Below are positions 8,473 to 16,944 of a DNA stretch of 64,000 nucleotides, piece after piece. Under the pieces are notes generated by a model. The model was given only the letters and a program-made list of their open reading frames with translations. It did not search any database and was not told the origin of the DNA. Source of the stretch: Cellvibrio sp. KY-GH-1 (GTDB taxonomy: Bacteria > Pseudomonadota > Gammaproteobacteria > Pseudomonadales > Cellvibrionaceae); assembly GCF_008806975.1 (NCBI RefSeq), contig NZ_CP031728.1:1426001-1490000 (forward strand), in the 5' to 3' direction. The position numbers were made by a program, and so were the translations under genes. Position 1 is the stretch's first letter. Each line of letters opens with the position of its first letter.

Positions 8473-9969
8473 TTAAAGGTGTATCGGCTCTATCACCGGT
8501 TGAGTTATTGGCAAACGAATAATAAATGTAGCCCCCTTTCCCTGTTCACTTTCAGCGTCAATACTACCGCCATGGCGCTCGACAATTTTTCGGCATAAGG
8601 CCAAGCCAATGCCGGTCCCTGAATATTCATCGCGTCCGTGTAGGCGCTGAAACAAATTAAATACGCGCTCAGAATATTGTTGATCGAAACCTATTCCCTT
8701 ATCAGCAAACTGTATGCAACACCATTCCCTTGTATCTTCCACCAATGGTGAGGGAACTTTATCGTCACAAGTGATTCGAATCTCGGGAGCAGTATCTGGC
8801 TTGTGAAACTTTATACTGTTAGTCATCAGATTCATGAATACCTGCCCCATCTGCGAAGCGTCTGCGTCAATAGCGGGCAACGATTCGATATACAATCGTG
8901 CACCAGATTCTTCGATCGCATAATCGAGATCATCCAACACTCTGGCAATTACCTGATTCAGGTCGACGCGCTCAAAAGGCTTTTGTTTGGTAGTCACGCG
9001 GGAGAAGCTTAATAGGTCATTAATTAATGCCGACATGCGCTCGGATGCCGCCTGCATTCTCATCACATAATCAGCACCGCGCTCACCCAGTTCCTGCATG
9101 AACTTTTGTTGCAGTCGATCGCCGAACGCACGTATTTTGCGCAATGGTTCCTGCAAATCATGCGACGCCACAAATGCAAATGCCTCCAGGTCCTTATTAC
9201 TGCGATGCAATTCTTCAGAATACTGCATTAGCGCCTGAGTGCGCATATCGACCTTGACTTCCAGTTCACTATTCGCCCGCTCCAACTCACGATATAGATT
9301 CTCTATTTTTGCGGAATTTCGATACAAAATAAAAAATATTCCCAGGGATAGCGCCAGACCTATAGAGTTGGTCAACAGTAATGATGCTACAATAAATTGG
9401 CGATTATTGACTGCATGATTCTTGTTTTCTTTTAACCGAAAGGTTTCATCCTTTTCCATTTCACTGATTAACGCGGTAATCTCCTCCATTATTTTGATCC
9501 CCTCATCCGTCCGGATTTTATTGACGGCATCACGAAAGCGATCGTCATCAGTCAGACTGACAATCAATTGCATTTCATTGATTTTATCGAGAATTTTTGA
9601 ATATAGCTGATCGTAACGTTGCGCTTGCGAGGGAATGTTACTGGATGCTTCACGCAATTTATTTAAGAGATCATCAATAATGACCAGCGTATTATGATAG
9701 GGTTCGAGATACTTCTCGTTAGACGTTAACAGATAGCCACGGTGGCTACTTTCTGCGGCATATATCTCGGTTTTCAGGTCTTTGATGAGATTAATAGTTT
9801 GAAGATTATTATTAATACTGCGGTTATTCTCTGCGATAATATTGACTGAGCGGTACGAAAGTGCAGTACTGATTAAAAAAAAGCTGACTACCGAAGCCAG
9901 CACCAAGTGCCAGACATAATTTGGCATCCCTCCAAAACCCGATTCGCTCACAGAGGATATCGGATTCAC
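8473..9969 (-). CDS. Membrane sensor histidine kinase with CHASE3 domain
   Basis: 498 residues. Helix 1 (about 19-39) and helix 2 (about 191-217) bracket a periplasmic CHASE3 domain containing AAESSHRGYLLTSNEKYLEPY-like sequence (residues 71-91). A coiled segment then leads to a HisKA domain with H270 in FVASHDLQEPLRKI, the variant found in phytochrome-class kinases, and HATPase_c with GTGIGLAL and an N box LMTNSIKFH. It begins with GTG at 9969, which overlaps the TGA of the preceding small gene (GTGA). CHASE3 ligands are mostly unknown, so the signal cannot be named. It forms a plausible pair with the following Rcp1-type receiver and lies in one operon with a sigma-54 activator. Confidence 0.92.
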   Translation of the reverse strand: MNPISSVSESGFGGMPNYVWHLVLASVVSFFLISTALSYRSVNIIAENNRSINNNLQTINLIKDLKTEIYAAESSHRGYLLTSNEKYLEPYHNTLVIIDDLLNKLREASSNIPSQAQRYDQLYSKILDKINEMQLIVSLTDDDRFRDAVNKIRTDEGIKIMEEITALISEMEKDETFRLKENKNHAVNNRQFIVASLLLTNSIGLALSLGIFFILYRNSAKIENLYRELERANSELEVKVDMRTQALMQYSEELHRSNKDLEAFAFVASHDLQEPLRKIRAFGDRLQQKFMQELGERGADYVMRMQAASERMSALINDLLSFSRVTTKQKPFERVDLNQVIARVLDDLDYAIEESGARLYIESLPAIDADASQMGQVFMNLMTNSIKFHKPDTAPEIRITCDDKVPSPLVEDTREWCCIQFADKGIGFDQQYSERVFNLFQRLHGRDEYSGTGIGLALCRKIVERHGGSIDAESEQGKGATFIIRLPITQPVIEPIHL

Positions 9970-10187
9970 CGTCCTGCCTCATCGGGACCGTTGGTGCTTT
10001 TGAATGCGTCCAACCTCGTGCTACACGCGCGACACTCGAGTAAAATAACTTCAAAAATCCGTATCGCGCGGGCTATATCGCCAGTCCTCTCCAATGTAAG
10101 CTTCCCCAACTCAGCATTGATCGAAATATTGTTCAATGGATTACGTACATCATGTATTAATCTATCGCTAATAACTTTGCTATCCAT
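9966..10187 (-). CDS. 73-residue stand-alone histidine-box (HisKA-like) protein
   Basis: The whole protein is essentially one helical hairpin. It begins MDSKVISDRLIHDVRNPLNN, which resembles the H box of histidine kinases (consensus HEhRNPL), with a candidate phospho-acceptor H12. A second helix (ARAIRIFEVILLECRACSTRL) matches the second dimerisation helix. There is no ATPase domain. Translation is coupled to the CHASE3 kinase by the GTGA overlap, and the start has GGAGGG about 4 bases upstream. It could be a phosphotransfer or dimerisation partner for the neighbouring receivers, an inhibitor that forms mixed dimers with the kinase, or a leftover of a broken kinase gene. The intact reading frame and coupled translation favour a working gene; the role is inference. 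Confidence 0.72.
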   Translation of the reverse strand: MDSKVISDRLIHDVRNPLNNISINAELGKLTLERTGDIARAIRIFEVILLECRACSTRLDAFKSTNGPDEAGR

Positions 10188-10206
10188 TGGCCCTCCAAAA
10201 CTAACA

Positions 10207-11526
10207 CTATGCGTCTACATAACTGTTTAAGCGGTTATAAAGCGTCTTCAAGCTAATCCCCAACATATCCGCTGTTTGCTTTTTGTCGCCATCAAAATGC
10301 TGCAAAGTAACTTCTATCAATTCACGCTCCACTTCTTCGACGGTTTTACCTACCGTAATTCCAGCCGCTTGCTGTGAGCTAACTTTGGAAAAAGGCGATG
10401 TAAGGTCATTTGGAAGTAGCAGTTGCTTCGTCTGTGGATCTGCCATGATATAGGCACGGTGAATAGCGTGACGCAATTCACGCACATTTCCGGGCCAGTC
10501 ATAATCCATTAATCGCCCCAAAGATTGCTCGCTAATACTAACTTCACTGTCATATTGCTGGTTGAATGTGTTAAGAAAATACTCAACCAACAATGGAATA
10601 TCACTTTTGCGCGCTCGCAACGGCGGGATATGAATAGGAAAGACCGCAAGTCGAAAATATAAATCTTGGCGTAAACACTGTTGCTCAGCTATTTCAAGTT
10701 CCGTACGGTTAGTAGCAGAAACCACTCTTGTTTCAACATCAACGGACGCGACAGAGCCCAGCCTAACTAATTTTTGTGTCTCAAGGACACGCAATAAATT
10801 GGGCTGCAAATCCAGTGGCATCTCGGTGATTTCATCCAGAAATAAAGTCCCTTTATCCGCCTGCTCAAACACACCGATTTTACGATGAGACGCCCCAGTA
10901 AAGGCCCCTTTTTCGTGACCAAATAGCTCACTATTGATCAATTCACGCGAAAACGCACCACAATTTGTAGCAACAAAATCTCCCTCTACGTTACTGGCAT
11001 AATGGATCGCAGCCGCCACCATTTCTTTACCAACACCACTCTCACCCATCAGCATTACATTGGCTTTGGTTGCGGCTACCCGCTCGATCATTTGATAAAG
11101 GTTTTTCATGGGCTCTGATTCGCCCACCAAATAATTGAAATGTAAAGATGAACTTTTTTGCTGAATAGCAGTCAGTGGCTTACTTTCAACAAAAATTGAT
11201 TGTAGTTGCGAAAGATCGATAGGTTTAATCAGGTAATTAACATTTGAGCCGTATAGATTTTTAACAATTTCTTTCACGGAGGGATGGCCAGTTACAAGAA
11301 TAATTTTCGTATTGCTTCTTTCTGGCAAAGCATCTAACAAGTGCAAACCAATTCCATCCGGCAAAATCAGATCAAGTATCATGTGCGTGAAATGAAACTC
11401 GTCAATCAACTCACGCGCACGTGCAACCGAACTTACCGCCTTTACGTTGTGCCCCAAAAGCTTCAACAGCTCTGCCGTAGCATCCAAAAAAATATTGTCA
11501 TCGTCAACTAATAGTACTTCAGCCAC
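10207..11526 (-). CDS. Sigma-54-dependent NtrC-family response regulator
   Basis: About 439 residues. Receiver domain at the N-terminus (VLLVDDDNIFLD; acceptor D in ILDLILPDG), AAA+ domain with Walker A GESGVGKE, the sigma-54 contact loop ELFGHEKGAFTGA, Walker B GTLFLDEI and the arginine-containing YDWPGNVREL region, then a Fis-type helix-turn-helix at the C-terminus (KKQTADMLGISLKTLYNRL). It activates sigma-54 promoters when phosphorylated. The GTG start at 11526 is chosen because GAGGG precedes it by about 8 bases and the receiver begins at once; an in-frame start at 11580 would add 18 residues. First gene of the signalling operon; the likely phosphate donor is one of the kinases downstream. 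The target genes are not evident; the stress-type genes just upstream are candidates. Confidence 0.92.
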   Translation of the reverse strand: MAEVLLVDDDNIFLDATAELLKLLGHNVKAVSSVARARELIDEFHFTHMILDLILPDGIGLHLLDALPERSNTKIILVTGHPSVKEIVKNLYGSNVNYLIKPIDLSQLQSIFVESKPLTAIQQKSSSLHFNYLVGESEPMKNLYQMIERVAATKANVMLMGESGVGKEMVAAAIHYASNVEGDFVATNCGAFSRELINSELFGHEKGAFTGASHRKIGVFEQADKGTLFLDEITEMPLDLQPNLLRVLETQKLVRLGSVASVDVETRVVSATNRTELEIAEQQCLRQDLYFRLAVFPIHIPPLRARKSDIPLLVEYFLNTFNQQYDSEVSISEQSLGRLMDYDWPGNVRELRHAIHRAYIMADPQTKQLLLPNDLTSPFSKVSSQQAAGITVGKTVEEVERELIEVTLQHFDGDKKQTADMLGISLKTLYNRLNSYVDA

Positions 11527-11737
11527 GATATTACCCTCATGTTTACCAGCGGAGCGCAGAACCATTCTAGCACCACTCACAGAGGATAATGCAGATCAAA
11601 TCAATCAGTTAGCGACTTCTATCACTATTTTAAAGAAAACGATGCGCCATCAAAAATAACAACTGCTCACTTTTAAATAACATGAACACTTTCTGAATAA
11701 ATAAACAGACCTGGAAAAACGTGACACCAGTCAATAT

Positions 11738-11971
11738 TCAACTGCGACCAAAAAGAAGAAAACGCCTAACCATTTTTAATGCTTGAATGCCACCAAAGAA
11801 ACCGCGCGCGCGATACGAAATGAACCCCAAGAAAAACGAAGCGATTACAAAAGCCGGCAGTAGCTTTTTAGAATCACTCGCCACTACATGGCGCCGCATG
11901 TTCAATAACAGCACATTGCGATGCACCAGTAACTGGCTATTTTTTTGTTTCACCCTTGCTTGAAGATCCAT
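11738..11971 (-). CDS. Small inner-membrane protein, YqjK-like
   Basis: 77 residues: a basic N-terminal segment (ARVKQKNSQLLVHRN), one hydrophobic helix (LLPAFVIASFFLGFISY, about residues 37-53) and a basic C-terminal tail. It overlaps the end of the preceding YqjE-like gene by 35 bases and has its own AAAGGTG ribosome site. The size, helix layout and position after yqjD- and yqjE-like genes match the third member of the yqjD-yqjE-yqjK set of enteric bacteria; sequence similarity alone is weak. The enteric genes are induced in stationary phase by RpoS; their function is poorly known. Confidence 0.68.
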   Translation of the reverse strand: MDLQARVKQKNSQLLVHRNVLLLNMRRHVVASDSKKLLPAFVIASFFLGFISYRARGFFGGIQALKMVRRFLLFGRS

Positions 11972-12392
11972 AATTGAGCACCTTTATAAAATCTCGAATT
12001 TGCGCTGACGTGTTTGGTAACATCATTCGTGTACGATATTTTCTGTACAACGAATTACAGACCAATAACAGAAATAGTTGCATTAAAAAAAACACCAGAA
12101 ATCCAAGCACCCCAATATTGCTCAACTCATATACGCACCAGGCAATCAATACCGAAAACGAACACCATGTGATTAGCAGTATTGGCATGCTAATTAGCCA
12201 CAACATCAGCAACCTGGGTAATGAATGGATTGCAAGCTGTAGTTCCGCGTTTGCTAAATCTGCCACACCAACGGCACAGTGAATAACTTGCGCTCCGAGC
12301 TGTAAGGTATTTTCCAATTCGCTGGTTAAACTGGAACCCCCCGAAGCTGCTTGCTCTTCGGGGGGACCATTTTTCAGATCATGTATTTCCAT
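11937..12392 (-). CDS. YqjE-like membrane protein (phage-holin superfamily 3)
   Basis: 151 residues. A polar N-terminal part (to about 60) with an amphipathic helix is followed by two long hydrophobic helices (LMLWLISMPILLITWCSFSV and LGFLVFFLMQLFLLLVCNSL) and a basic cytoplasmic tail. This matches the Phage_holin_3_6/DUF1469 family that includes YqjE, inner-membrane proteins found next to the ribosome-binding tail-anchored YqjD. The ATG at 12392 is chosen for its GGAGAG ribosome site 7 bases upstream. It lies between the DUF883 (YqjD/ElaB) gene and the YqjK-like gene, so the three probably act together at the inner membrane under stress. Confidence 0.75.
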   Translation of the reverse strand: MEIHDLKNGPPEEQAASGGSSLTSELENTLQLGAQVIHCAVGVADLANAELQLAIHSLPRLLMLWLISMPILLITWCSFSVLIAWCVYELSNIGVLGFLVFFLMQLFLLLVCNSLYRKYRTRMMLPNTSAQIRDFIKVLNYGSSSKGETKK

Positions 12393-12436
12393 GATCAAAC
12401 TCTCCAGATATAAAACTCAGAAGCCCGATACGGGGT

Positions 12437-12730
12437 TTAGTGCCGACTTTGTAATAGGCGTGACACCAACCACCCCGTTGCAAAGGCAACACCAATTGCC
12501 ACAAGTGGCCTGGCCTTTACTACGTCCTCCGCTTTTGCTTCCAATTCCATAGCCTGCTCCTTACCTGCATTAATGCGGTTTGTTGCCGAGGCGGCGGATG
12601 CAGCGCCTATCATGCTAACTGCATCATAAACACCGGAAGTGGCCTCTTTGAATTGGGTAATTGCTTCTGACATAGTAATGTCATTGAGCTTTTCGTTACC
12701 CGAATTTTTGAGTGAAGATGTGGTAGCCAT
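12437..12730 (-). CDS. YqjD/ElaB-like DUF883 family protein
   Basis: 97 residues. Helical N-terminal half, the family motif KAEDVVKARPLVAIGVAFATG and a C-terminal transmembrane segment (VAIGVAFATGWLVSRLL) ending in RH. This is the tail-anchored DUF883 pattern of YqjD and ElaB, which in E. coli tether ribosomes to the inner membrane in stationary phase. The ATG at 12730 has AGAGGAA 7 bases upstream; longer in-frame starts up to 13000 are not credible because that sequence overlaps a better small gene in another frame. It is followed by the YqjE- and YqjK-like genes. Confidence 0.86.
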   Translation of the reverse strand: MATTSSLKNSGNEKLNDITMSEAITQFKEATSGVYDAVSMIGAASAASATNRINAGKEQAMELEAKAEDVVKARPLVAIGVAFATGWLVSRLLQSRH

Positions 12731-12780
12731 AATCATTTCCTCTATGTTAGTAAAGTAGATCGGCAGGGATATCAACTTGG

Positions 12781-12942
12781 TTATAGGCGCCGCCGTCCGA
12801 ATAGCAGGGATAGAACAAATAACACAATGAAAATAAAAAATAGTATTTGTGCTATTCCTGAAGCGGCACCTGCAATGCCACCAAACCCCAGCAAACCAGC
12901 GATAATTGCAATCACAAAAAACACAATCGAGTAGTACAACAT
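12781..12942 (-). CDS. DUF1328 (YtjA-type) small membrane protein
   Basis: 53 residues, two hydrophobic helices separated by a Gly/Ala-rich turn: it starts [20 protein letters not shown], continues [12 protein letters not shown] and ends LLFGRRRL. The length, the GFGGIAGAA turn and the Arg-rich end match the DUF1328/YtjA family of stress-related membrane peptides. An AAAGGAGG ribosome site lies 8 bases before the ATG, which strongly supports translation. It heads the set of DUF883, YqjE- and YqjK-like genes, 50 bases upstream of the DUF883 gene, so it probably belongs to the same transcript. Confidence 0.85.
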   Translation of the reverse strand: MLYYSIVFFVIAIIAGLLGFGGIAGAASGIAQILFFIFIVLFVLSLLFGRRRL

Positions 12943-13141
12943 AAAAAACCTCCTTTAAGGGATTACTATGCCTGTAACAATGACCGTGCCAATCTTCCAA
13001 AAAATAGCTTTAATCGACTTAAATTCAACTATAACTACTTAATTTTCAATACGTTAAATATATAACTTAAAATACGTGAAAATTATTTCGCAACTAATAA
13101 AACTCAATATTTTGAAAATTTTTCAATTTTTAATAATTTTT

Positions 13142-14239
13142 TTAACACCGCGAAGAACCTGGAGAAACATCAAGAATATTTATCCAACCACCAACTAATC
13201 CAATATGGACGGCGAGTATTTTAAAAAAAACTAACATTGGAATTGCAATCAAAATCCCGATAACACCCCATACCCAACCCCAGACAAACATCCACAATAC
13301 AACCAACAGAGGATTCATATTAAATCGCTTACCTAGCACCGTTGGTGTTACGAATTGCGATTCAAAAAAATTCAACAACAGATAAACCCCGGGAACCATC
13401 AGTACGCCCCCTATAGATTCGCATTCTATAAAACCAACCCCTGTAAGAATCACCAATAAGAATAAAGGCCCTAAGTAAGGGGCAAAATTCAACGTTGCAG
13501 CTAACGCTCCCCACAGCAAAGGGTCGCCAACCCCTAAGGCAAACATGACCCCAGCGGTAGCCATACCCAAGCCTGCGTTAATAAGAAAAATAACCAGCGC
13601 ATAATGAGAAATATCATCGCGTACAGTTTGAAAAATAATGACAGTCTTTCGCTTTTCACTAAAGGATGACTGTGCTCGCAGCAAATTGCGCATGAGCGCA
13701 TCGCCGTATACAAGGAAAAAATACGCAATTACAAACACAACGGTTATCTGAATAACAAACGTCGCGGTAGTTCCTGCCACGGCAGAAAAAGCAGCCACTA
13801 ACAAGGACTCTGCGACGCTAACCATAGCTCCTTCTACCTCTACGACAGGAAACAAGTAGCTTTTAATTGAATCGAATGATGATGCCAACTCACCTGTAGC
13901 AACTGCTATTTTATCGCTTAATTCCGGCAATCGACCTATCCAGTGACTGGCCGGGTCCACTAAAAATACACAAGTCAAGACCATCAAAAAAATAAGTAAA
14001 CTTATGACAAAGGCGGCTGCGAGTGATCGCGGAAGGCCGGACTTTTCAATAAGCCGGGTTAGCGGACTGGAAAATAATGCGATAAAACCTGCGACAAATA
14101 TAGGAAGGACCAGCGAGCCACAAAAATATAAGGTATACAAAACAGCTATAACGACAAGAACTTTTAACGCTATAGAAATTGAATGATCAGGCACTTGCCT
14201 GAGCTCCCGTAAATCCTTGATATGAACGTGAGTATTCAT
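13142..14239 (-). CDS. AI-2E family transporter (PerM/UPF0118 permease)
   Basis: 365 residues with about eight transmembrane helices: pairs near residues 24-60 and 68-95, and a cluster from 150 to 345. The motif AALLNFAPYLGP-like segment here reads ATLNFAPYLGPLFLL, followed by PTVLGKRFNMNPLLVVLWMFVWGWVWG, the conserved core of the family. Members export diverse small molecules or act as sodium/proton antiporters; the autoinducer-2 label comes from E. coli TqsA and does not prove the substrate. A GAGAG ribosome site precedes the ATG at 14239. The neighbours (DUF1328, DUF883 and, divergently, a BON-domain protein) suggest a role in envelope or osmotic stress. Confidence 0.88.
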   Translation of the reverse strand: MNTHVHIKDLRELRQVPDHSISIALKVLVVIAVLYTLYFCGSLVLPIFVAGFIALFSSPLTRLIEKSGLPRSLAAAFVISLLIFLMVLTCVFLVDPASHWIGRLPELSDKIAVATGELASSFDSIKSYLFPVVEVEGAMVSVAESLLVAAFSAVAGTTATFVIQITVVFVIAYFFLVYGDALMRNLLRAQSSFSEKRKTVIIFQTVRDDISHYALVIFLINAGLGMATAGVMFALGVGDPLLWGALAATLNFAPYLGPLFLLVILTGVGFIECESIGGVLMVPGVYLLLNFFESQFVTPTVLGKRFNMNPLLVVLWMFVWGWVWGVIGILIAIPMLVFFKILAVHIGLVGGWINILDVSPGSSRC

Positions 14240-14496
14240 CGTATTTCTCTCAATTTTTTTAACAACAATATCTACTAGCCATTTTCGTACCAGTTAAAAA
14301 AAAGAAATTAAACTTTGTAGCATTTTCAAAAATGCAACCCACATAAAATTTGCATATATTAAAAAAACAATACCTTTTCAACAACTTATCTAATTTTTTT
14401 GAGAGCTGGCACAATTTCCGCACTACCCCAAGTGCACGCATAGAAAACTATGCCGCCAACTTAATGAACGCTATTTTTAGCGGAAGGAGAACCACC

Positions 14497-15174
14497 ATGA
14501 AATCATTACAATTCAACTCCCTTAAAACTCTATTAAGCGCATTTATTATTGCAACAACAGTCAGCATCACTTCGGCTGCCATTGCGCACGATGCAGAGAC
14601 GAACATCAATTCCGATAAAAAATCTGCTGCAGAATACTGGGCCGATTTTAAGCAGGACAGCAAACAATCCTGGAAAGATAGTAAAGCAGCATTTAAAGAT
14701 GGCTGGATTGAAAGCAAGCTGGAGACAGCATTGGTACTGAATAAACATCTTGATGCTTTGGATATAGATATTAATGTCGACAACAACGTCGCCACACTCG
14801 GTGGTGAAGTGAACACAGATATTGAAAAGGAACTCGCCGAAAATATTGCACTGGGGATCGAGGGGATCGATTTGGTGAAAAACAATATCAAGGTTACGTC
14901 AAAGCCAACTACTGCAGGAGCGCAATCAGTTAGCAGCAATCGTCGTAGCCTCTCGCAATATGTCGACGATGTCTCTACAACAGCGGCGATAAAAACCGAG
15001 CTACTGGCATCCAAAAATGTCGAAGGCCTGGAAATTAATGTCGACACCTATAAGGACGTAGTAACCTTGTCGGGCAAAGTGCATACCGGGGCGCAAAAGG
15101 ATCTCGCACAGGCGATCGCCGCGAAGCAGGATGACGTGAAGAACGTGGTCAATAAGCTGGTAATCAAATCCTAA
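14497..15174 (+). CDS. Periplasmic BON-domain protein, OsmY-like
   Basis: 225 residues. A signal peptide (MKSLQFNSLKTLLSAFIIAT, cleavage near AIA-HD, residues 30-31) is followed by a charged helical stretch (DFKQDSKQSWKDSKAAFKDG) and two BON domains, about 72-136 (WIESKLETALVLNK ... IDLVKNNIKV) and 158-225 (AAIKTELLASKNVEG ... VKNVVNKLVI). BON domains bind phospholipid; OsmY protects the periplasm under osmotic stress and acts as a chaperone for outer-membrane proteins. The ATG at 14497 has GGAAGGAGA at ideal spacing. The gene is divergent from the AI-2E-family gene and followed by a strong hairpin. Confidence 0.88.
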   Translation: MKSLQFNSLKTLLSAFIIATTVSITSAAIAHDAETNINSDKKSAAEYWADFKQDSKQSWKDSKAAFKDGWIESKLETALVLNKHLDALDIDINVDNNVATLGGEVNTDIEKELAENIALGIEGIDLVKNNIKVTSKPTTAGAQSVSSNRRSLSQYVDDVSTTAAIKTELLASKNVEGLEINVDTYKDVVTLSGKVHTGAQKDLAQAIAAKQDDVKNVVNKLVIKS

Positions 15175-15205
15175 CGCCACCGCCCGGACCAACCTTAGGT
15201 TTGCG

Positions 15206-15244
15206 CCCCGGAATTGGAGGCGATCACGCCCTTCAATTCCGGGG
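15206..15244 (+). terminator. Strong hairpin after the BON-domain gene
   Basis: An 11-bp perfect stem, CCCCGGAATTG / CAATTCCGGGG, with an inner GGCG/CGCC pairing. No U-run follows (AATGAAACC), so it may be a weak terminator, a processing or mRNA-stability hairpin, or part of the phoH leader. Confidence 0.55.
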
Positions 15245-15405
15245 AATGAAACCACTTAAAATACAGCAACTTAAATAACATACTTCACATTTAACAATAA
15301 GTTTTGTAACCATTTATCGCTAAGTCCCTGAAATTTATACTTTAACCTCGGGGTTTAATGGTTTAGTCTTACCTTAACTGAAGCTGAAAGAGATCTATAC
15401 CTGCT

Positions 15406-16452
15406 TTGAATAGTCACGTCACCTCCGCCCCGGAAACCGTTACCCACCAGCTGAGTCTGGAGCCTGGTGACAGTCGCCGACTCGCGAATCTCAATGGTCT
15501 GCTAGGCCAGCACCTGCGCCAGATCGAAGAACGCCTTGATATAGAAATCCGCCACCGCGGTACAGATTTCGAGCTAATCGGTCCTGCCGATACCACTCGC
15601 GCGGCCGCCGAACTTTTGCGCAACCTTTACCAACTGACCGAACACGCAGAACTCACCCCGGACGAAGTTCATCTGGCTCTGCAAACCTCAGGTATAGAAC
15701 AGCTTATGCAGCAACTTGATCAAACCGAAGCGCAGGCCTTTCCAGCTGACGCCAGGGAAGTAGACGCCGATGAAGGCATTACGCTGATACGCACCAAGAA
15801 GTGCACAATTAAACCGCGCGGTTTAAACCAGCAACGCTATGTGCGAGCAGTACAAAAACACGATATCAACTTTGGTATTGGCCCGGCCGGTACTGGTAAA
15901 ACCTACCTCGCGGTAGCTTGCGCGGTAGAAGCCTTGTTAAAGAATGAAATCGAGCGCATATTGCTGGTTCGCCCGGCGGTAGAAGCCGGCGAAAAGCTGG
16001 GCTTTTTACCGGGTGATCTGGCCCAGAAAGTCGACCCCTATTTGCGCCCTCTCTACGATGCCCTATTTGAAATGTTGGGCTTCGATACTGTTGGCAAACT
16101 TATGGAGCGCGGTGTTATTGAGGTAGCCCCACTCGCCTTTATGCGCGGCCGAACCCTGAACAACTCGTTCGTTATCCTCGACGAGAGCCAGAACACTACC
16201 CGGGAACAAATGAAAATGTTCCTGACCCGGATAGGCTTCGGCACTACCGCTGTCATCACCGGTGACCCGACACAAATCGACTTACCGCGCGGCATGGCCT
16301 CAGGCCTGCGCCACGCCATCGAGGTGCTGGATAACGTTAACGGCATCAGCTTTACCCACTTTACGTCAAAAGACGTAGTGCGCCATCCGATTGTGCAGCG
16401 CATTGTAGAAGCCTACGATGCCTACGAGCAGAAGCAACCGAAAGCCGATTGA
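15406..16452 (+). CDS. ybeZ: PhoH-like ATPase YbeZ
   Basis: 348 residues, the usual length. The N-terminal KH-like part ([20 protein letters not shown]) is followed by the PhoH ATPase core: Walker A GPAGTGKT (near residue 160), [18 protein letters not shown] and Walker [12 protein letters not shown] with [11 protein letters not shown]. YbeZ is an RNA-associated ATPase that partners the rRNA-maturation nuclease YbeY, whose gene starts 1 base after the stop here. The annotated start is TTG at 15406 without a strong ribosome site; no better in-frame ATG lies nearby. First gene of ybeZ-ybeY-corC-lnt, a conserved set joining ribosome quality control and envelope lipoprotein maturation. Confidence 0.93.
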   Translation: MNSHVTSAPETVTHQLSLEPGDSRRLANLNGLLGQHLRQIEERLDIEIRHRGTDFELIGPADTTRAAAELLRNLYQLTEHAELTPDEVHLALQTSGIEQLMQQLDQTEAQAFPADAREVDADEGITLIRTKKCTIKPRGLNQQRYVRAVQKHDINFGIGPAGTGKTYLAVACAVEALLKNEIERILLVRPAVEAGEKLGFLPGDLAQKVDPYLRPLYDALFEMLGFDTVGKLMERGVIEVAPLAFMRGRTLNNSFVILDESQNTTREQMKMFLTRIGFGTTAVITGDPTQIDLPRGMASGLRHAIEVLDNVNGISFTHFTSKDVVRHPIVQRIVEAYDAYEQKQPKAD

Positions 16453-16453
16453 T

Positions 16454-16924
16454 ATGTACCAGATAGACATAGAAACCAACACCAGCAGCGAGAAGCTCCC
16501 ATCGACTGCTGCGTTGGAAAGCTGGATTAGCGCTGCATTAAAAAGCCAGGAACTGGTAGAGGCAGAAGTCAGTCTGTATATCGTTGACGAAGCGGAAAGC
16601 CAGGAATTGAACGCGCAGTATCGCGGTAAGGATAAGCCAACCAATGTGCTTTCCTTCCCTGCTGATATCCCGGAAGAAGTTGGAGTTCCCTTGCTGGGCG
16701 ATCTGGTGGTTTGCGCCCCGGTTGTTGAGCGCGAAGCGCAAGAGCAAGGCAAGACACTGGAGGCCCATTGGGCCCACATGCTGATACACGGCAGTTTGCA
16801 CCTACTCGGTTATGATCATATCGAGGACGATGAGGCTGATGTTATGGAAGCACTGGAAACTGAAATCATCACCGGGCTGGGTTTTCCTGCCCCCTATCAA
16901 GATAATCTCACTGCTGAAGAATAA
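16454..16924 (+). CDS. ybeY: Endoribonuclease YbeY (16S rRNA maturation)
   Basis: 156 residues. The zinc-binding signature [11 protein letters not shown] is present with its following acidic stretch (IEDDEADVM), as is the NVLSFPAD motif that marks the active-site cleft. YbeY is a single-strand endoribonuclease needed for 3' end maturation of 16S rRNA and for disposal of defective 70S ribosomes. The ATG at 16454 lies 1 base after the ybeZ stop, so translation is coupled; an upstream in-frame codon within ybeZ is not needed. Length and motifs are complete. Confidence 0.95.
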   Translation: MYQIDIETNTSSEKLPSTAALESWISAALKSQELVEAEVSLYIVDEAESQELNAQYRGKDKPTNVLSFPADIPEEVGVPLLGDLVVCAPVVEREAQEQGKTLEAHWAHMLIHGSLHLLGYDHIEDDEADVMEALETEIITGLGFPAPYQDNLTAEE

Positions 16925-16944
16925 AGACCTTGGGAACTATCATC

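Noticed and set aside
12737..13000. N-terminal extension of the DUF883 gene up to 13000
   Set aside because: It overlaps the DUF1328 gene in another frame; the extension is Cys/Trp-rich nonsense and the ribosome site at 12730 is good.
14448..15047. 199-residue frame antisense to the BON-domain gene
   Set aside because: The plus-strand frame has a signal peptide, two BON domains and a strong ribosome site; the antisense frame has none.
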